Shown in pieces: positions 17,893 through 26,900 of a stretch of 64,000 nucleotides of DNA. The stretch comes from Bacteroidota bacterium (GTDB lineage: Bacteria > Bacteroidota > JABWAT01): positions 124,001 to 188,000 of the forward strand of contig JAKLJL010000003.1 in NCBI GenBank assembly GCA_023151185.1, given 5' to 3'. The notes below the pieces were generated by a model that ran no database searches, was not told where the DNA came from, and worked only from the letters and a program-made list of their open reading frames with translations. Within the stretch, counting starts at the first letter, position 1, and every line of letters starts with the position of its first letter. The translations under genes were made by a program, and so were the position numbers.

Positions 17893-18954
17893 GTGAAATC
17901 TCAAAATGAAATACCCCGGATTCTTCTGGACGTCAATTCCCTGAATCACCGCCTCTCCGGCGTCGGGAAGGTGACGGCTATGGTTCTGGAAGATCTGCTC
18001 ACCGATTCCCGCCTTCAGGTGGTTCCCTGGGTAACCTCGGTCACCGACAATGTGGTCCCGGTTCCCGATCTGTTCCGGATTCCTTTTCACCGGCGGTGGG
18101 CGTACTGGCTGCTTCCTGATCTGCCCGGCCGGATTTCCATCTCTCATTTTACCAATGCCATGATTCCGCTGATTCTGCCCGAACAGCGGGCAGGACTGAA
18201 GGTTATCACCGTTCACGATCTGGCACTTCTGCTGCCGGCTTACCGGATGGTTCGGGAAAAAGCTTCCGTCCGGAAGAAAATCGAACGGGCCATCCGGCGT
18301 GCCGGTCACTTTGTCTGCGTCAGCCGGACAACAGAGTCTGATCTGCTGAATCTGCTGCCCGGAGCCGAAGGCCGGACGACTGTTATTTATCCTCATCCGG
18401 GAGCTGATTTTCTCGGGTTTTCTGAAAAAGCCGGTTTTTTTCAGCCACCGCAGGAGAAACCGTATTTTCTGCTGATCGGCAATCAGAATGAACGGAAAAA
18501 TGCTCTGCTGGCAGTTGAAGCCTGGTGTTCACTTCCTGAGCCGGTCAGGAAACGGGCCGACCTGGTACTGATTGGCGATGCCGGTAACCAGACGGATGCA
18601 ATCCGGGAGGCGATGAAGGGACTTCCGGTTAAACTCCTGGGGTATTTACCGGATGAAGCCTGCTGGAACTGGATGGCGGGTGCCCGTGCCGTTCTGGCGC
18701 CGGCAGTTTATGAAGGATACGGCCTGCAGGTTCAGGAGGCTTTATGGCTGGGTACGCCGGTCATTGCGTCGGACATTCCGGTTTTCAGGGAATTGTTTGA
18801 TCCTCAGGCAAAACTCGTTCCGCTTGAAAAAGAGGCCTGGCGGGAAGCATTGAAACAACAGATTGAGGGAAGAGAAATCAGGGAGGCCGTGAGGAGACCA
18901 GAGATCAGACGGGCAGAATACGGGGATTTATATCTCCGGCTGCTGAACCGGTAA
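17893..18954 (+). CDS. GT4-type glycosyltransferase
   Basis: Transfers a sugar from an activated donor, probably in surface polysaccharide or glycolipid synthesis; substrate unknown. The 353 residues show the GT-B plan: N-terminal domain opening with ILLDVNSLNHRLSGVGKV, an interdomain segment HFVCVSRTTESDLL, and the donor-binding half with FLLIGNQNERKN, PVKLLGYLPDE and the EYG..EA motif in APAVYEGYGLQVQEALWLG then TPVIASDIPVFRE. GTG 17893 is chosen because the family begins there; the open frame upstream to 17581 is antisense to the binding-protein gene. No adjacent polysaccharide genes are seen. Confidence 0.88.
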   Translation: MKSQNEIPRILLDVNSLNHRLSGVGKVTAMVLEDLLTDSRLQVVPWVTSVTDNVVPVPDLFRIPFHRRWAYWLLPDLPGRISISHFTNAMIPLILPEQRAGLKVITVHDLALLLPAYRMVREKASVRKKIERAIRRAGHFVCVSRTTESDLLNLLPGAEGRTTVIYPHPGADFLGFSEKAGFFQPPQEKPYFLLIGNQNERKNALLAVEAWCSLPEPVRKRADLVLIGDAGNQTDAIREAMKGLPVKLLGYLPDEACWNWMAGARAVLAPAVYEGYGLQVQEALWLGTPVIASDIPVFRELFDPQAKLVPLEKEAWREALKQQIEGREIREAVRRPEIRRAEYGDLYLRLLNR

Positions 18955-18963
18955 CGGTTCAGC
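18942..18963. terminator. Hairpin over the glycosyltransferase stop codon
   Basis: Perfect 9-bp stem GCTGAACCG / CGGTTCAGC with loop GTAA containing the stop. It lies between convergent genes, but the T run is poor on both strands. Confidence 0.45.
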
Positions 18964-18977
18964 AGGCCAGAAAAAAA

Positions 18978-19280
18978 TTAACGACGATATCCGCCGCCGC
19001 CATTACGCTGGAAACCGCCGCCGCTTCCGCCTGAGGCTTCACGGGGACGTGCTTCGCTGACGTTAACTGTCCGTCCGGCAAGTTCCTTACCGTTCAAACC
19101 GGTGATGGCTGCATTTCCGGAAGCGTCATCTTTCATTTCGACGAATCCGAATCCCTTGGAACGGCCTGTCACCTTGTCTTTGATAATTGTTGCAGATACA
19201 ACTTCGCCATAAGCGTTGAAAGCATCAGCTAAATCATCATTGCTGAATTGGTAAGGGAGATTCCCTACATATAACTTCAT
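18978..19280 (-). CDS. RRM-domain RNA-binding protein with Gly-rich tail
   Basis: Single-domain RNA-binding protein of 100 residues, like the cold-inducible RRM proteins of cyanobacteria and Bacteroidota. RNP2 (KLYVGNL) and RNP1 (KGFGFVEM) are intact and sit at the usual spacing. After the domain comes a short Gly/Arg-rich tail (SGGSGGGFQRNGGGGYRR). It probably acts as an RNA chaperone or in mRNA stability. The ATG at 19280 follows GAAAGG. The 313-base leader region may carry regulation, but no cold-shock element could be assigned. Confidence 0.93.
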   Translation of the reverse strand: MKLYVGNLPYQFSNDDLADAFNAYGEVVSATIIKDKVTGRSKGFGFVEMKDDASGNAAITGLNGKELAGRTVNVSEARPREASGGSGGGFQRNGGGGYRR

Positions 19281-19593
19281 TTCAATCGAACCTTTCTAAC
19301 TCTAACTTGTGTCGTGAAATCTGGGGGTTGCAGGGAGGATTAAGCCTAACGGGATCAGTAGTTTTCTAATCTTCTAAGCTCTGGTCTTCGTCGCAAATTC
19401 CTGGCCAGATGCAAGAACTCCGGCGACCGTTGGCCTGCGGGATATTCTTACGATCACAAGATGCAGGGTTGATTCTGGAAATACAAGAACTCTGTCGGAT
19501 TTCAGGGCAAAAAAAACAGGATTTTATTAGAATTGGATTAGAATTTAACAAAATCGTCCTGATTTGGGAACAAATCATCCCGGCGGGTTCCGG
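19281..19593. other. Leader region of the RRM gene
   Basis: 313 bases between rarD and the RRM gene, with no supported coding sequence. It is AT-richer near 19500-19560. No TTG-N20-nAnnTTTG promoter was found on the minus strand, and no convincing hairpin. Confidence 0.4.
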
Positions 19594-20490
19594 TTATCTC
19601 AGAAATCGGGAAACTTTCCCCAGAAGCCCGCTGACAGACAAAGTGTACAGTCCGAGCCCGATCCAGATCAGTCCGAAACTGATCAGGTGAACCCGGGTAA
19701 ACGGTTCGCCGTAAACAAAAACAGCCAGGCACAGGGCAATGCTTGGTCCGATGTACTGAAAGAACCCGATCATGGAAAGCGGGATCAGTTTAACCCCGAT
19801 TCCAAACCAAAGCAGCGGCAAGGCTGTTACAACACCTGACAGAACGAGCAACCCCCAACCGTCAGCACCGGTACCGGTTACCAGCGTACCCGGGGCAGAA
19901 AAGAAAAGCCAGATCAGGGCTGCAGGAAACAGCAGCATCGTTTCAAGTGCCAGATTGGCCAGAGACTCCATTGGGGTCAGTTTTTTGATCAGGCCATACA
20001 AGGCAAAGGTGATGGCCAGTGAAACCGCAATTACCGGCAGACCGCCATGCTGAAAGGTGAGATATCCGACACCCGAAAAGGCAAGAAACAGGGCTGCCCA
20101 CTGAACCGGCCTCAGTTTCTCCCGCAGAAAAAGCAGTCCAAACAGGACACTGACCAGCGGATTCATATAATACCCCAGGCTGGTTTCGGTAATTTTTCCT
20201 GCGTTGACCGCATAGATATAGAGTCCCCAGTTCAGGGCAATGAGGGATCCCGAGGCCAGAAGCAGAAGAAAAAACCGGGGCGACTTCAGCCGGTCTGCAG
20301 GGAAGGGGACCGCCCGGAATTTCATCAGGCCGGATACAAAGACGAAAGACCAGATGATCCGGTGAGCCAGAATCTGATCGGAGGGGATCTGCTTCATCAG
20401 TTTCCAGTAAACCGGCAGAAAACCCCACGACACAAAAGCCAGAAGGGCATAGGTAATGCCTTTTGAGGAATTCCGGGGATCGGGTGTCAT
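19594..20490 (-). CDS. rarD: RarD-type EamA family permease
   Basis: Inner-membrane transporter of the drug/metabolite superfamily, 298 residues with about ten hydrophobic helices in two EamA repeats. The family signature is seen in ALLAFVSWGFLPVYWK, LAHRIIWSF, LNWGLYIYAVNAGKI, ETSLGYYMNPLVSVL and the C-terminal FFQYIGPSIALCLAVF. Substrate is uncertain in this family. The start overlaps the stop of the PPC-domain gene by four bases (ATGA), so the two are coupled. Confidence 0.92.
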   Translation of the reverse strand: MTPDPRNSSKGITYALLAFVSWGFLPVYWKLMKQIPSDQILAHRIIWSFVFVSGLMKFRAVPFPADRLKSPRFFLLLLASGSLIALNWGLYIYAVNAGKITETSLGYYMNPLVSVLFGLLFLREKLRPVQWAALFLAFSGVGYLTFQHGGLPVIAVSLAITFALYGLIKKLTPMESLANLALETMLLFPAALIWLFFSAPGTLVTGTGADGWGLLVLSGVVTALPLLWFGIGVKLIPLSMIGFFQYIGPSIALCLAVFVYGEPFTRVHLISFGLIWIGLGLYTLSVSGLLGKVSRFLR

Positions 20491-20966
20491 TTTTTTGACG
20501 GAACCAGTTCCGGATATCCGGTCAGGGAATCCATCTGCCGCCGAAAAACAAGTTCCGGAAGTTCGACCAGAATCAGTTCGGCAGTTGTATAGACCAGACA
20601 GCCGTCTGCCAGATGTCCGCCGGTGGTTTTCCCGGTGGAATCCGACACAGAAAGATGAAAGTGACCGCCTGTACTGCTGAAGGTTCCCGTCAGAGACACG
20701 ATTTCCTGCTTTCCCGGAAAGGTCGTCAGGTCGCTTTTCCCGGCCAGCCTCAGAACGGTTGTGGTCAGGCTTCCGGTACAGGAAACGACTCCGGCGGCCA
20801 GAATCTGCCGGGAACCGGCATACGCCAGGATTTCTTTTTTAAGATCCTGACCCGGTTTGAGTCTCAGAACATGAAAAATGCCGGATGACGTCATGGGCTG
20901 CCCCGGTACCTGATCAGATAGGAGGAAAGGGAATACGGAAAAAATCAGGAAAATAACTAACTGCAT
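20487..20966 (-). CDS. Exported PPC/DUF296-domain protein
   Basis: The 159-residue protein has an N-terminal hydrophobic signal (MQLVIFLIFSVFPFLLSDQV) followed by a complete PPC (DUF296) domain: FHVLRLKPGQDLKKEILAYA, AAGVVSCTGSLTTTVLRLA, LTGTFSS.GGHFHLSVSD and GGHLADGCLVYTTAELIL. The conserved His residues of the trimeric metal-binding core (HFHLS, GGHL) are present. Bacterial and archaeal PPC proteins are normally cytoplasmic, so an export signal is unusual. It is cotranscribed with rarD. An ATG at residue 25 would give a non-exported form. Confidence 0.75.
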   Translation of the reverse strand: MQLVIFLIFSVFPFLLSDQVPGQPMTSSGIFHVLRLKPGQDLKKEILAYAGSRQILAAGVVSCTGSLTTTVLRLAGKSDLTTFPGKQEIVSLTGTFSSTGGHFHLSVSDSTGKTTGGHLADGCLVYTTAELILVELPELVFRRQMDSLTGYPELVPSKK

Positions 20967-21013
20967 AGGCCGAAGGTAGGAAGCCTGCAGGATGAAAGCG
21001 AATCAGCGGAAGC

Positions 21014-21036
21014 AAAAACCCGGACCTGCCGGGTTT
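21014..21036 (-). terminator. Intrinsic terminator after the hemerythrin gene
   Basis: Stem AAACCCGG / CCGGGTTT with loop ACCTG; on the minus strand it is followed by five T residues. Confidence 0.75.
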
Positions 21037-21052
21037 CCGCCAGTTAAATTAA

Positions 21053-21895
21053 TCAGGAAAAGACTTTGAACAACCGGCTGAAAAGTCCCGATTCAACCGG
21101 CTGTTTTCTCGAGTTCATATCCGTAACATACTCCCGGTCCGATTTCTGAATATGGTTGATCAGCCATTTTCCCAGATAATCATGAAGGTCGTAGCCGTCT
21201 TTCTTCCCGTTAATAACCTGTGCCCGGTAGGAGCTGAGAAAATCAATAAACTCGGTGTGCTTTTTACGGTGTTCATACAACCCGGCGTAACCGATTGTTT
21301 CCAGCATGGTTTCTTCGGCAGAAAAGTGAGTCCGGGTGTACTCTTCGAGTTTGTAAATGACTTCCGAAATCATGTGGTTGGCCCGCCGCATGTGGATGGC
21401 TTCGCCGAGTTCATTGGTCAGACTGACCAGCATTTTATGCTGATCATCAATCTGGGAGATCCCGATCTCAAAGTCCCGGGTCCAGGCAAAGGGGATAAAC
21501 TGGTAAGAGGCTGTTTTTGCTTCGGGTACAACCGGTGTCTGAAAGGTTTTGGTTTTAAACTGGTCGATGAGATTCATCAGGGCATTGGAGTGATCGGTGA
21601 TCCGTTCCAGGGTCGAGTTGGCCTGAACTTTATCGCCGGCAGCAAATTGGGTGTAGGCCGTTGTGGCCATTTCGTGGAAAATTTTATGATATTCAACCAG
21701 ATCCTGAAACTGCCGGTCATGTCCGAACTTAATACCACCTTCGCCGTGCAGCCACTTTCCCATATCACACTGGGTATGATCTTTAATCTTGCTGTCCTCG
21801 AGCCGTCCTGAACCCCCGTTCAGCAAAGACCGGAAGTTAATCCGCCAGACGAGGTGAGCCATTTTCAGTTGTTCCCAATCCAGATTGGTTGCCAT
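21053..21895 (-). CDS. CZB-domain bacteriohemerythrin
   Basis: Two-domain cytoplasmic metalloprotein of 280 residues. The N-terminal CZB (zinc-binding chemoreceptor) domain has the HLVWR, CDMGKWLHGEG and YHKIFHEMA elements with Cys and His ligands. The C-terminal hemerythrin domain (about 135-255) has the di-iron ligands in IDDQHKM, HFSAEETM, EHRKKH and NHIQKSDREY. CZB domains sense zinc or oxidants, and hemerythrins bind oxygen. The fusion without a methyl-accepting domain suggests a soluble oxygen/redox sensor or store. ATG 21895 follows AAGGAG. Confidence 0.93.
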   Translation of the reverse strand: MATNLDWEQLKMAHLVWRINFRSLLNGGSGRLEDSKIKDHTQCDMGKWLHGEGGIKFGHDRQFQDLVEYHKIFHEMATTAYTQFAAGDKVQANSTLERITDHSNALMNLIDQFKTKTFQTPVVPEAKTASYQFIPFAWTRDFEIGISQIDDQHKMLVSLTNELGEAIHMRRANHMISEVIYKLEEYTRTHFSAEETMLETIGYAGLYEHRKKHTEFIDFLSSYRAQVINGKKDGYDLHDYLGKWLINHIQKSDREYVTDMNSRKQPVESGLFSRLFKVFS

Positions 21896-21960
21896 GCCTT
21901 TTTAATCTCCTTCTGTTACCAAACACTGCCGGATTTTCCCGGCCGGAAAAATACAGTATC

Positions 21961-21990
21961 CAAAAGTAATGCCAAGTTTCCCGAAAACAA
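21961..21990 (-). promoter_or_regulatory. TTG-N19-TACTTTTG promoter of the hemerythrin gene
   Basis: On the minus strand TTG (21988-21990) and TACTTTTG (21961-21968) are 19 bases apart; the -7 element is about 66 bases before the ATG. Confidence 0.6.
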
Positions 21991-22332
21991 GTAAAAACTG
22001 CCGGAACCGGCTTCTTTTTTACCGGAATTGCAGTCCTGTTTTGGTGAATAGGAGAGGCAAGTCTTTAATTAGAATTACAAAAGGTAATAATTTGGCTGAA
22101 TTTCGTTTCCTTTTATCCTGAACCGGGTGGCTGCTGTCAAAGGTGCAACCAGGATTAAAGGGAATTTTCATTTAATCTGCGCTGTATTTTTTCAATGTTC
22201 TCTCATTTTCAGTGATAACAAAAATACCCCACCCTGGTTTCTCCCAGGTATTTGCCTTTACGGTGGAAACCGGCACCTCACTTCCACAACGAAAGACGGA
22301 CGTAAAACGGGTACATTCAGGATACAGTGCAG

Positions 22333-22368
22333 GTGGAAGTTCCACTCCATTTCCCGCAGTGCTGCGGG
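22333..22368. repeat. Two adjacent perfect palindromes
   Basis: GTGGAA-G-TTCCAC at 22333-22345 and CCCGCAG-TG-CTGCGGG at 22353-22368, seven bases apart. Confidence 0.6.
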
Positions 22369-22388
22369 ACTTTCAGGAACTCTGTTTA

Positions 22389-22417
22389 CCACGAAAAACA
22401 CGAAAGGCACGAAAAGG
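22389..22417. repeat. Short tandem CACGAAA-type repeat
   Basis: Successive CACGAAAAA, CACGAAAGG, CACGAAAAG units. This motif is known as a widespread intergenic repeat that is sometimes mistranslated as TTKNTK. Confidence 0.6.
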
Positions 22418-22560
22418 GGAAATTCGGATTCTATCCCATTCAGGCTCTTTTATGGCTGGTTATGCGGGGAAGGCATTTTGTCCAAAAAAAGGGTTGGATC
22501 CTGTGGAAAATATCACAGAATCAGCCCGATCTCTTTTAATAGATGTAATATTGTGTCATA

Positions 22561-22570
22561 GGGGGGGGGG
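22561..22570. repeat. Homopolymeric G10 tract
   Basis: Ten consecutive G residues, ending eight bases before the -33 TTG of the lipoprotein promoter. Confidence 0.95.
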
Positions 22571-22578
22571 TATAGATA

Positions 22579-22609
22579 TTGCATTCTATGATAATAGGGG
22601 ATAGTTTTG
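22579..22609 (+). promoter_or_regulatory. TTG-N20-TAGTTTTG promoter of the lipoprotein gene
   Basis: TTG at 22579-22581 and TAGTTTTG at 22602-22609, spacer 20. The G10 tract abuts it on the upstream side. The leader to the ATG at 22646 is about 30 bases. Confidence 0.65.
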
Positions 22610-22645
22610 TTAAAAACAGTTAAAGCAACAGGATCCCGTAAAATT

Positions 22646-23743
22646 ATGACAACAAAGCTCTGTTTTTCTCTTTTTTTTATTTTTCTCCTTACCGGCTTTA
22701 CCGGCTGTGAGAAACCTACTGAACCGAAAGCGGATCCTCCGAAGGCTGATACGACCAGCCACAATTTTGTGTGGGATGTAGACACCATCGGATACCGGAA
22801 TACCACCCTTTCAGATGGAGTGATTATTAATGAAACTGATATGTGGGTAGCCGGAGAAATTTACCCGGACAGCGCCAGTTACTGGAACGGCCCGAGGCAT
22901 GGATTAGCTCATTGGGATGGAAAAAAGTGGACAACGGAAGTTGTTATGGCAAGGACTGATGTAGAAAATCCTGAAATAAAAGAGGCATCGATTATTCGGG
23001 GGATGGCAGTCGTTGACAAGAATGAAATATTTATAAGCACCGGATTTTTGTTAATGAAAAGGGAGAATATAAAATGGGTAGAAAAGGCTCAGGATATTAT
23101 CGATAAAAAGGCGTTCTCTAAAATCTGGGGTTCAAACTCAAATAACCTATACATTTACGGTTCCAACGGCGGTTTATACCACTACAACGGCACTACACTA
23201 ACCTCAATCCCCACCAACACGTCTTTGGATATCATGGATATACATGGAGATTGGAATCCAAAAACCGGGGAGTATGAGTTGCTGGCTTTGGCATCGACGG
23301 ATAAGTCTCATTTAAATGGAAGCATCCTATTAAAGGTTGGAAACAATTCAGTTTCAGAGTTATCAATCAAGGGAATTGATGCCTATCAAAAAGGGGATTT
23401 ATGGTTTTTTCAGGGCTCAAATTACTGGATTACAGGTGATGGTGTATTTTTTAAAAAAAATCTTTCTGATTCAGCGTGGACCCCGATTGAAAATTTCCCT
23501 TCATCCAATTGGGTCACAGCGGATATTGGCGGATGGAGCCCAAATGATTTATTTCTAATCCAGGGGGACGGACATATTCTTCACTTCAATGGATCCACAT
23601 GGAAGGATTTTAAAACCGATTTACATTTAAGGGAAATAACAATAAGAAAAATAATTGTTAAACATGATCTGGTTATGTTGTTAGGGGGAGAAAATAACTC
23701 CAACCCAAAAGGAATCATCATCAGGGGTAAAAAACTCAATTAA
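22646..23743 (+). CDS. Lipoprotein with WD/kelch-like repeat pattern
   Basis: A 365-residue surface or periplasmic lipoprotein. ATG 22646 is chosen; the longer frame starts at a TTG and adds residues before the signal. The lipobox is FTGC (Cys21) after LCFSLFFIFLLTG. The mature part repeats a pattern of short strands ending in aromatic pairs (HWDGKKWTTEV, YHYNGTTLTSI, LHFNGSTWKDF), suggesting a beta-propeller of weakly similar blades. Codon and base use are AT-rich compared with the flanks, as in the first half of the next gene. It sits behind a G10 tract and a good promoter. Confidence 0.7.
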   Translation: MTTKLCFSLFFIFLLTGFTGCEKPTEPKADPPKADTTSHNFVWDVDTIGYRNTTLSDGVIINETDMWVAGEIYPDSASYWNGPRHGLAHWDGKKWTTEVVMARTDVENPEIKEASIIRGMAVVDKNEIFISTGFLLMKRENIKWVEKAQDIIDKKAFSKIWGSNSNNLYIYGSNGGLYHYNGTTLTSIPTNTSLDIMDIHGDWNPKTGEYELLALASTDKSHLNGSILLKVGNNSVSELSIKGIDAYQKGDLWFFQGSNYWITGDGVFFKKNLSDSAWTPIENFPSSNWVTADIGGWSPNDLFLIQGDGHILHFNGSTWKDFKTDLHLREITIRKIIVKHDLVMLLGGENNSNPKGIIIRGKKLN

Positions 23744-23763
23744 AAAAAAAGGAGAAAAACTAA

Positions 23764-23872
23764 AAAGACTGTTGCCATCGTTCGAGGATGACAACAGCCG
23801 AGGTACAAACAAAACAGGCTGTTCGACCAAACTGCCTTAGGAGTGAACCATTTTTTGTTTGCGCTCCTAAGG
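23764..23872 (+). promoter_or_regulatory. Two hairpins in the leader of the metalloprotease gene
   Basis: CTGTTG..CAACAG pairing (about 23768-23802) and a perfect 9-bp stem CCTTAGGAG / CTCCTAAGG (23835-23843 and 23864-23872) with a 20-base loop. They lie between the lipoprotein stop and the ATG at 23915. No typical T run follows, so they may be an attenuator-like or stabilising structure. Confidence 0.45.
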
Positions 23873-23914
23873 TCGTTACAATTCTAACGATAACAAAATT
23901 TAGGAGAATGAATC

Positions 23915-26900
23915 ATGAAAACCGTATTTGGTTTGGGTATTTTAGTTGTATTTTTTTGGTTATTACCAGTCCCCGGTTATTCACAGGAACCGGTTCGCTG
24001 TTTTTCCTATGAATATAATGAATACTTAAAAACAATCTACCCTCAACTGTCTGCGCAACAAGCCGAATTCGAAAGCCTGCTTCAACAAAAGCAGGCGATG
24101 CAAATGAATAAGGTCACCTCAGGCACTTTAATTACTGTTACAATACCAGTTGTTGTTCATGTCGTTTATAACACATCAGCTCAAAATATTTCAGATGCGC
24201 AGATTCAATCTCAAATTACGGTTTTGAATCAGGATTTCAGAAGATTGATCAATACACCAGGATACAGCAGTGATCCTGTCAGCTCTGATACTCAAATTGA
24301 ATTCTTCCTTGCAACAACTGACCCAAACGGTAATGCGACGAATGGCATTACCCGAACATCAACAACAAAAACATCTTTCACGCATAATAATGATGTTAAA
24401 TTTACCAGTAACGGTGGGCAGGATTATTGGGATAACCAGAGATATTTGAATATTTGGGTATGCAATCTTTCCGGAGGGTTGTTAGGGTATGCCCAATTCC
24501 CAGAGTATTCAGGTACAAATGGACCCTATACACCTTCAACGGATGGTGTTGTTATTCATTATGGTGCATTTGGTAACACCGGAACACAGACCTACCCAAA
24601 TGAATTTGATAAAGGAAGAACGGCGACCCACGAGGTTGGACACTGGTTGGGATTGCGACATACATGGGGTGATGTGTCTGGATGCGGGGGAACAGATTAC
24701 GTTGAAGATACTCCGAAATGTAGTGGCCAATACTATTCTGGCTCTTCTGGAAGTTGTGACAAACCCATCCAATGTGACAACATTGCAAGACAGACCGAGA
24801 ATTATATGGATTACTCCTATGATGGGTGTATGAATATTTACACCATTGGTCAAACAGCCAGAATGCATTCAGTTATTGAAGAAGCCCGAGGAACATTTTT
24901 ACAAGTAAATTATACTGTCAAACAAGTGAATTCTACAGGTAACCCTGTTGGAAGTTTAGCTGGATGGAATGGTTCCGCATTTTCTTCTCTTGAACAAAAT
25001 GCTTCTTTGAATGTAATTTCTGGTTCATCTGTTATTTTAAAGGGCGATCAAACTGTCATTTCCGATCAAAAATACCAGGTATGGAAAAACATTGAAAACG
25101 AGGAACCCACTGTTAAAAACCATCACGAATTTATTGTAAAGCGAGTAGAAGTTTATACTTCTCAATTTAAACAGGTCACTTCTGCTTCCCTTAAAACTAC
25201 CGTTGACGGGTTTGATTACCCTGCTGGCTCTGTCCAATTCAGAGACCCGTGGCTGATTGATTATGCCGACCCTGCTTATGCGAACACGTTAAGAAACCGG
25301 GGGATGGCCGATGCCATTTTTAAACCGGTTGTCTCTGGTACGAACAATCTTGGAACCAGCAGTACCTATAAGGGGGTTTTCAAAAACTTACCTCATTTGG
25401 AAAGTGATACTTATTATAAAATCAAATCAAATCCGGTAGAAGTGTTTGGTGGGCTAACCTTGTTTTTTCTGAACTGGCAAACTATTGGGGCAACAATTCC
25501 AACCAGTACCACAACCGGTGAACAATGGGTGACCTTCACTGCAGACAACGCAGTGGTTACCGCCAATTACAAAGCCATGATGGCCTCCAAATCGTCTGGT
25601 TGGGTTCAGTCTACCTCACAGTATTCCGGGAACGGGACCAAAGCCATCGTTTGCAAAACACCCAACGGAACCGGAGAGGATGTCTGGCTGCACACCGAAA
25701 GCTCTGCCGGAGTTAAAGAAACCTGGGTTAGTGATGTCGGGTTACCGGATGCTACGAACGCCTGGCCTCTGGCTACAGCCGATTACAACGGACAGAAACA
25801 ATACTATGCCGAAATGATGATCGACAAAAATACCGGGTTGAATCTGACCATTGAAGAGTATGTTAACGGGCAAAGAACTTCCATCCTGCTCAATGATTAC
25901 TTTTACCTGACTGATCTGGGTGCTTCGAGCCTTTCCCTAACTGCCAAAGTGTATGTGTCACCCTATGCCAATACGACCGGCTTTCCGGCAACTTACACCA
26001 ACTTTCTGGTTGTGGTCGTCGACGGGCTGAAGGTCTACTCCAAAGTTGCGGTAATGAATAACGGGGCAGTGTATTCCTGGGGTCCCTGGTCAACCTTCAC
26101 GGCAACCTCTGCACCGGTGGTTTCGACCAACGGGAAAACGATGTATATCAACTGGATAGAGAACGGGAATCTGGTTGGCCGCCGGTATTTAAATACAAGC
26201 TGGGGAAGTACCTATACCCTGTATTCGAACAGCGGAGGTAATTTCATCAACTTTACCACAGCGGTAAACAGTACAGATGATCTGGTTCTGATGATGACCC
26301 GTCAGAATACAGGATCACAGGTAAAAGCGATTTGTTTCGGCAAACGGTATATTTCAGGAAGTTCTGCCCCGATTACGGTTTTGGAGTCCTCGACTTATGG
26401 CGGGTACTCCGCTTATTCTCTGGCAGCAGAAGGAACCAAACTGCTTGTTTCTGTAGGTAAAACTCCCGATGGAGAAACCCCGATGAGTTACTACCTCTGG
26501 AAAAATGACGGAACGACCTGGACGAAGGAGACAACTGTCTTTTCATCCACTCCGGCCCGTCTGCTGCACAATGAAGTGGATGTCCGTCCGTATGAATTTG
26601 CCACAGCCACGACACCGGCCTTGTATGCCCTGAAAACTTCACCGGTGAGCTGGGGCGGAAACGGTCTGGAAAAGGTGGATCAGGAAACCGGACTTTCAGT
26701 CGTTGCAGCCCGGTTGGGAGATACCCTGACCTGGTATACCACCGTTGACCCGGTATCCGTCGATTCCATGCTGGTCGATACCACGGGCCTGTGGCATATT
26801 GTTGTGAAGACGGAAGAGGCCAGAGAAATCCTGATCTCCGGACTGAACCGGTTTGGTTCAGCAGTTTGGGTCGACTCCAGCCGGACGGTTCAGTTCACAC

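Larger units (their letters stand above)
21991..22560. other. AT-rich non-coding stretch with palindromes and a CACGAAA repeat
   Basis: No supported gene. It contains GTGGAAGTTCCAC (22333-22345), CCCGCAGTGCTGCGGG (22353-22368) and a run of CACGAAA-type units at 22389-22417. Short open frames here have no recognisable family. Confidence 0.5.

Noticed and set aside
22127-22604. Overlapping small open frames in the AT-rich stretch
   Set aside because: They run over palindromes and the CACGAAA repeat, have no ribosome site and no family likeness.
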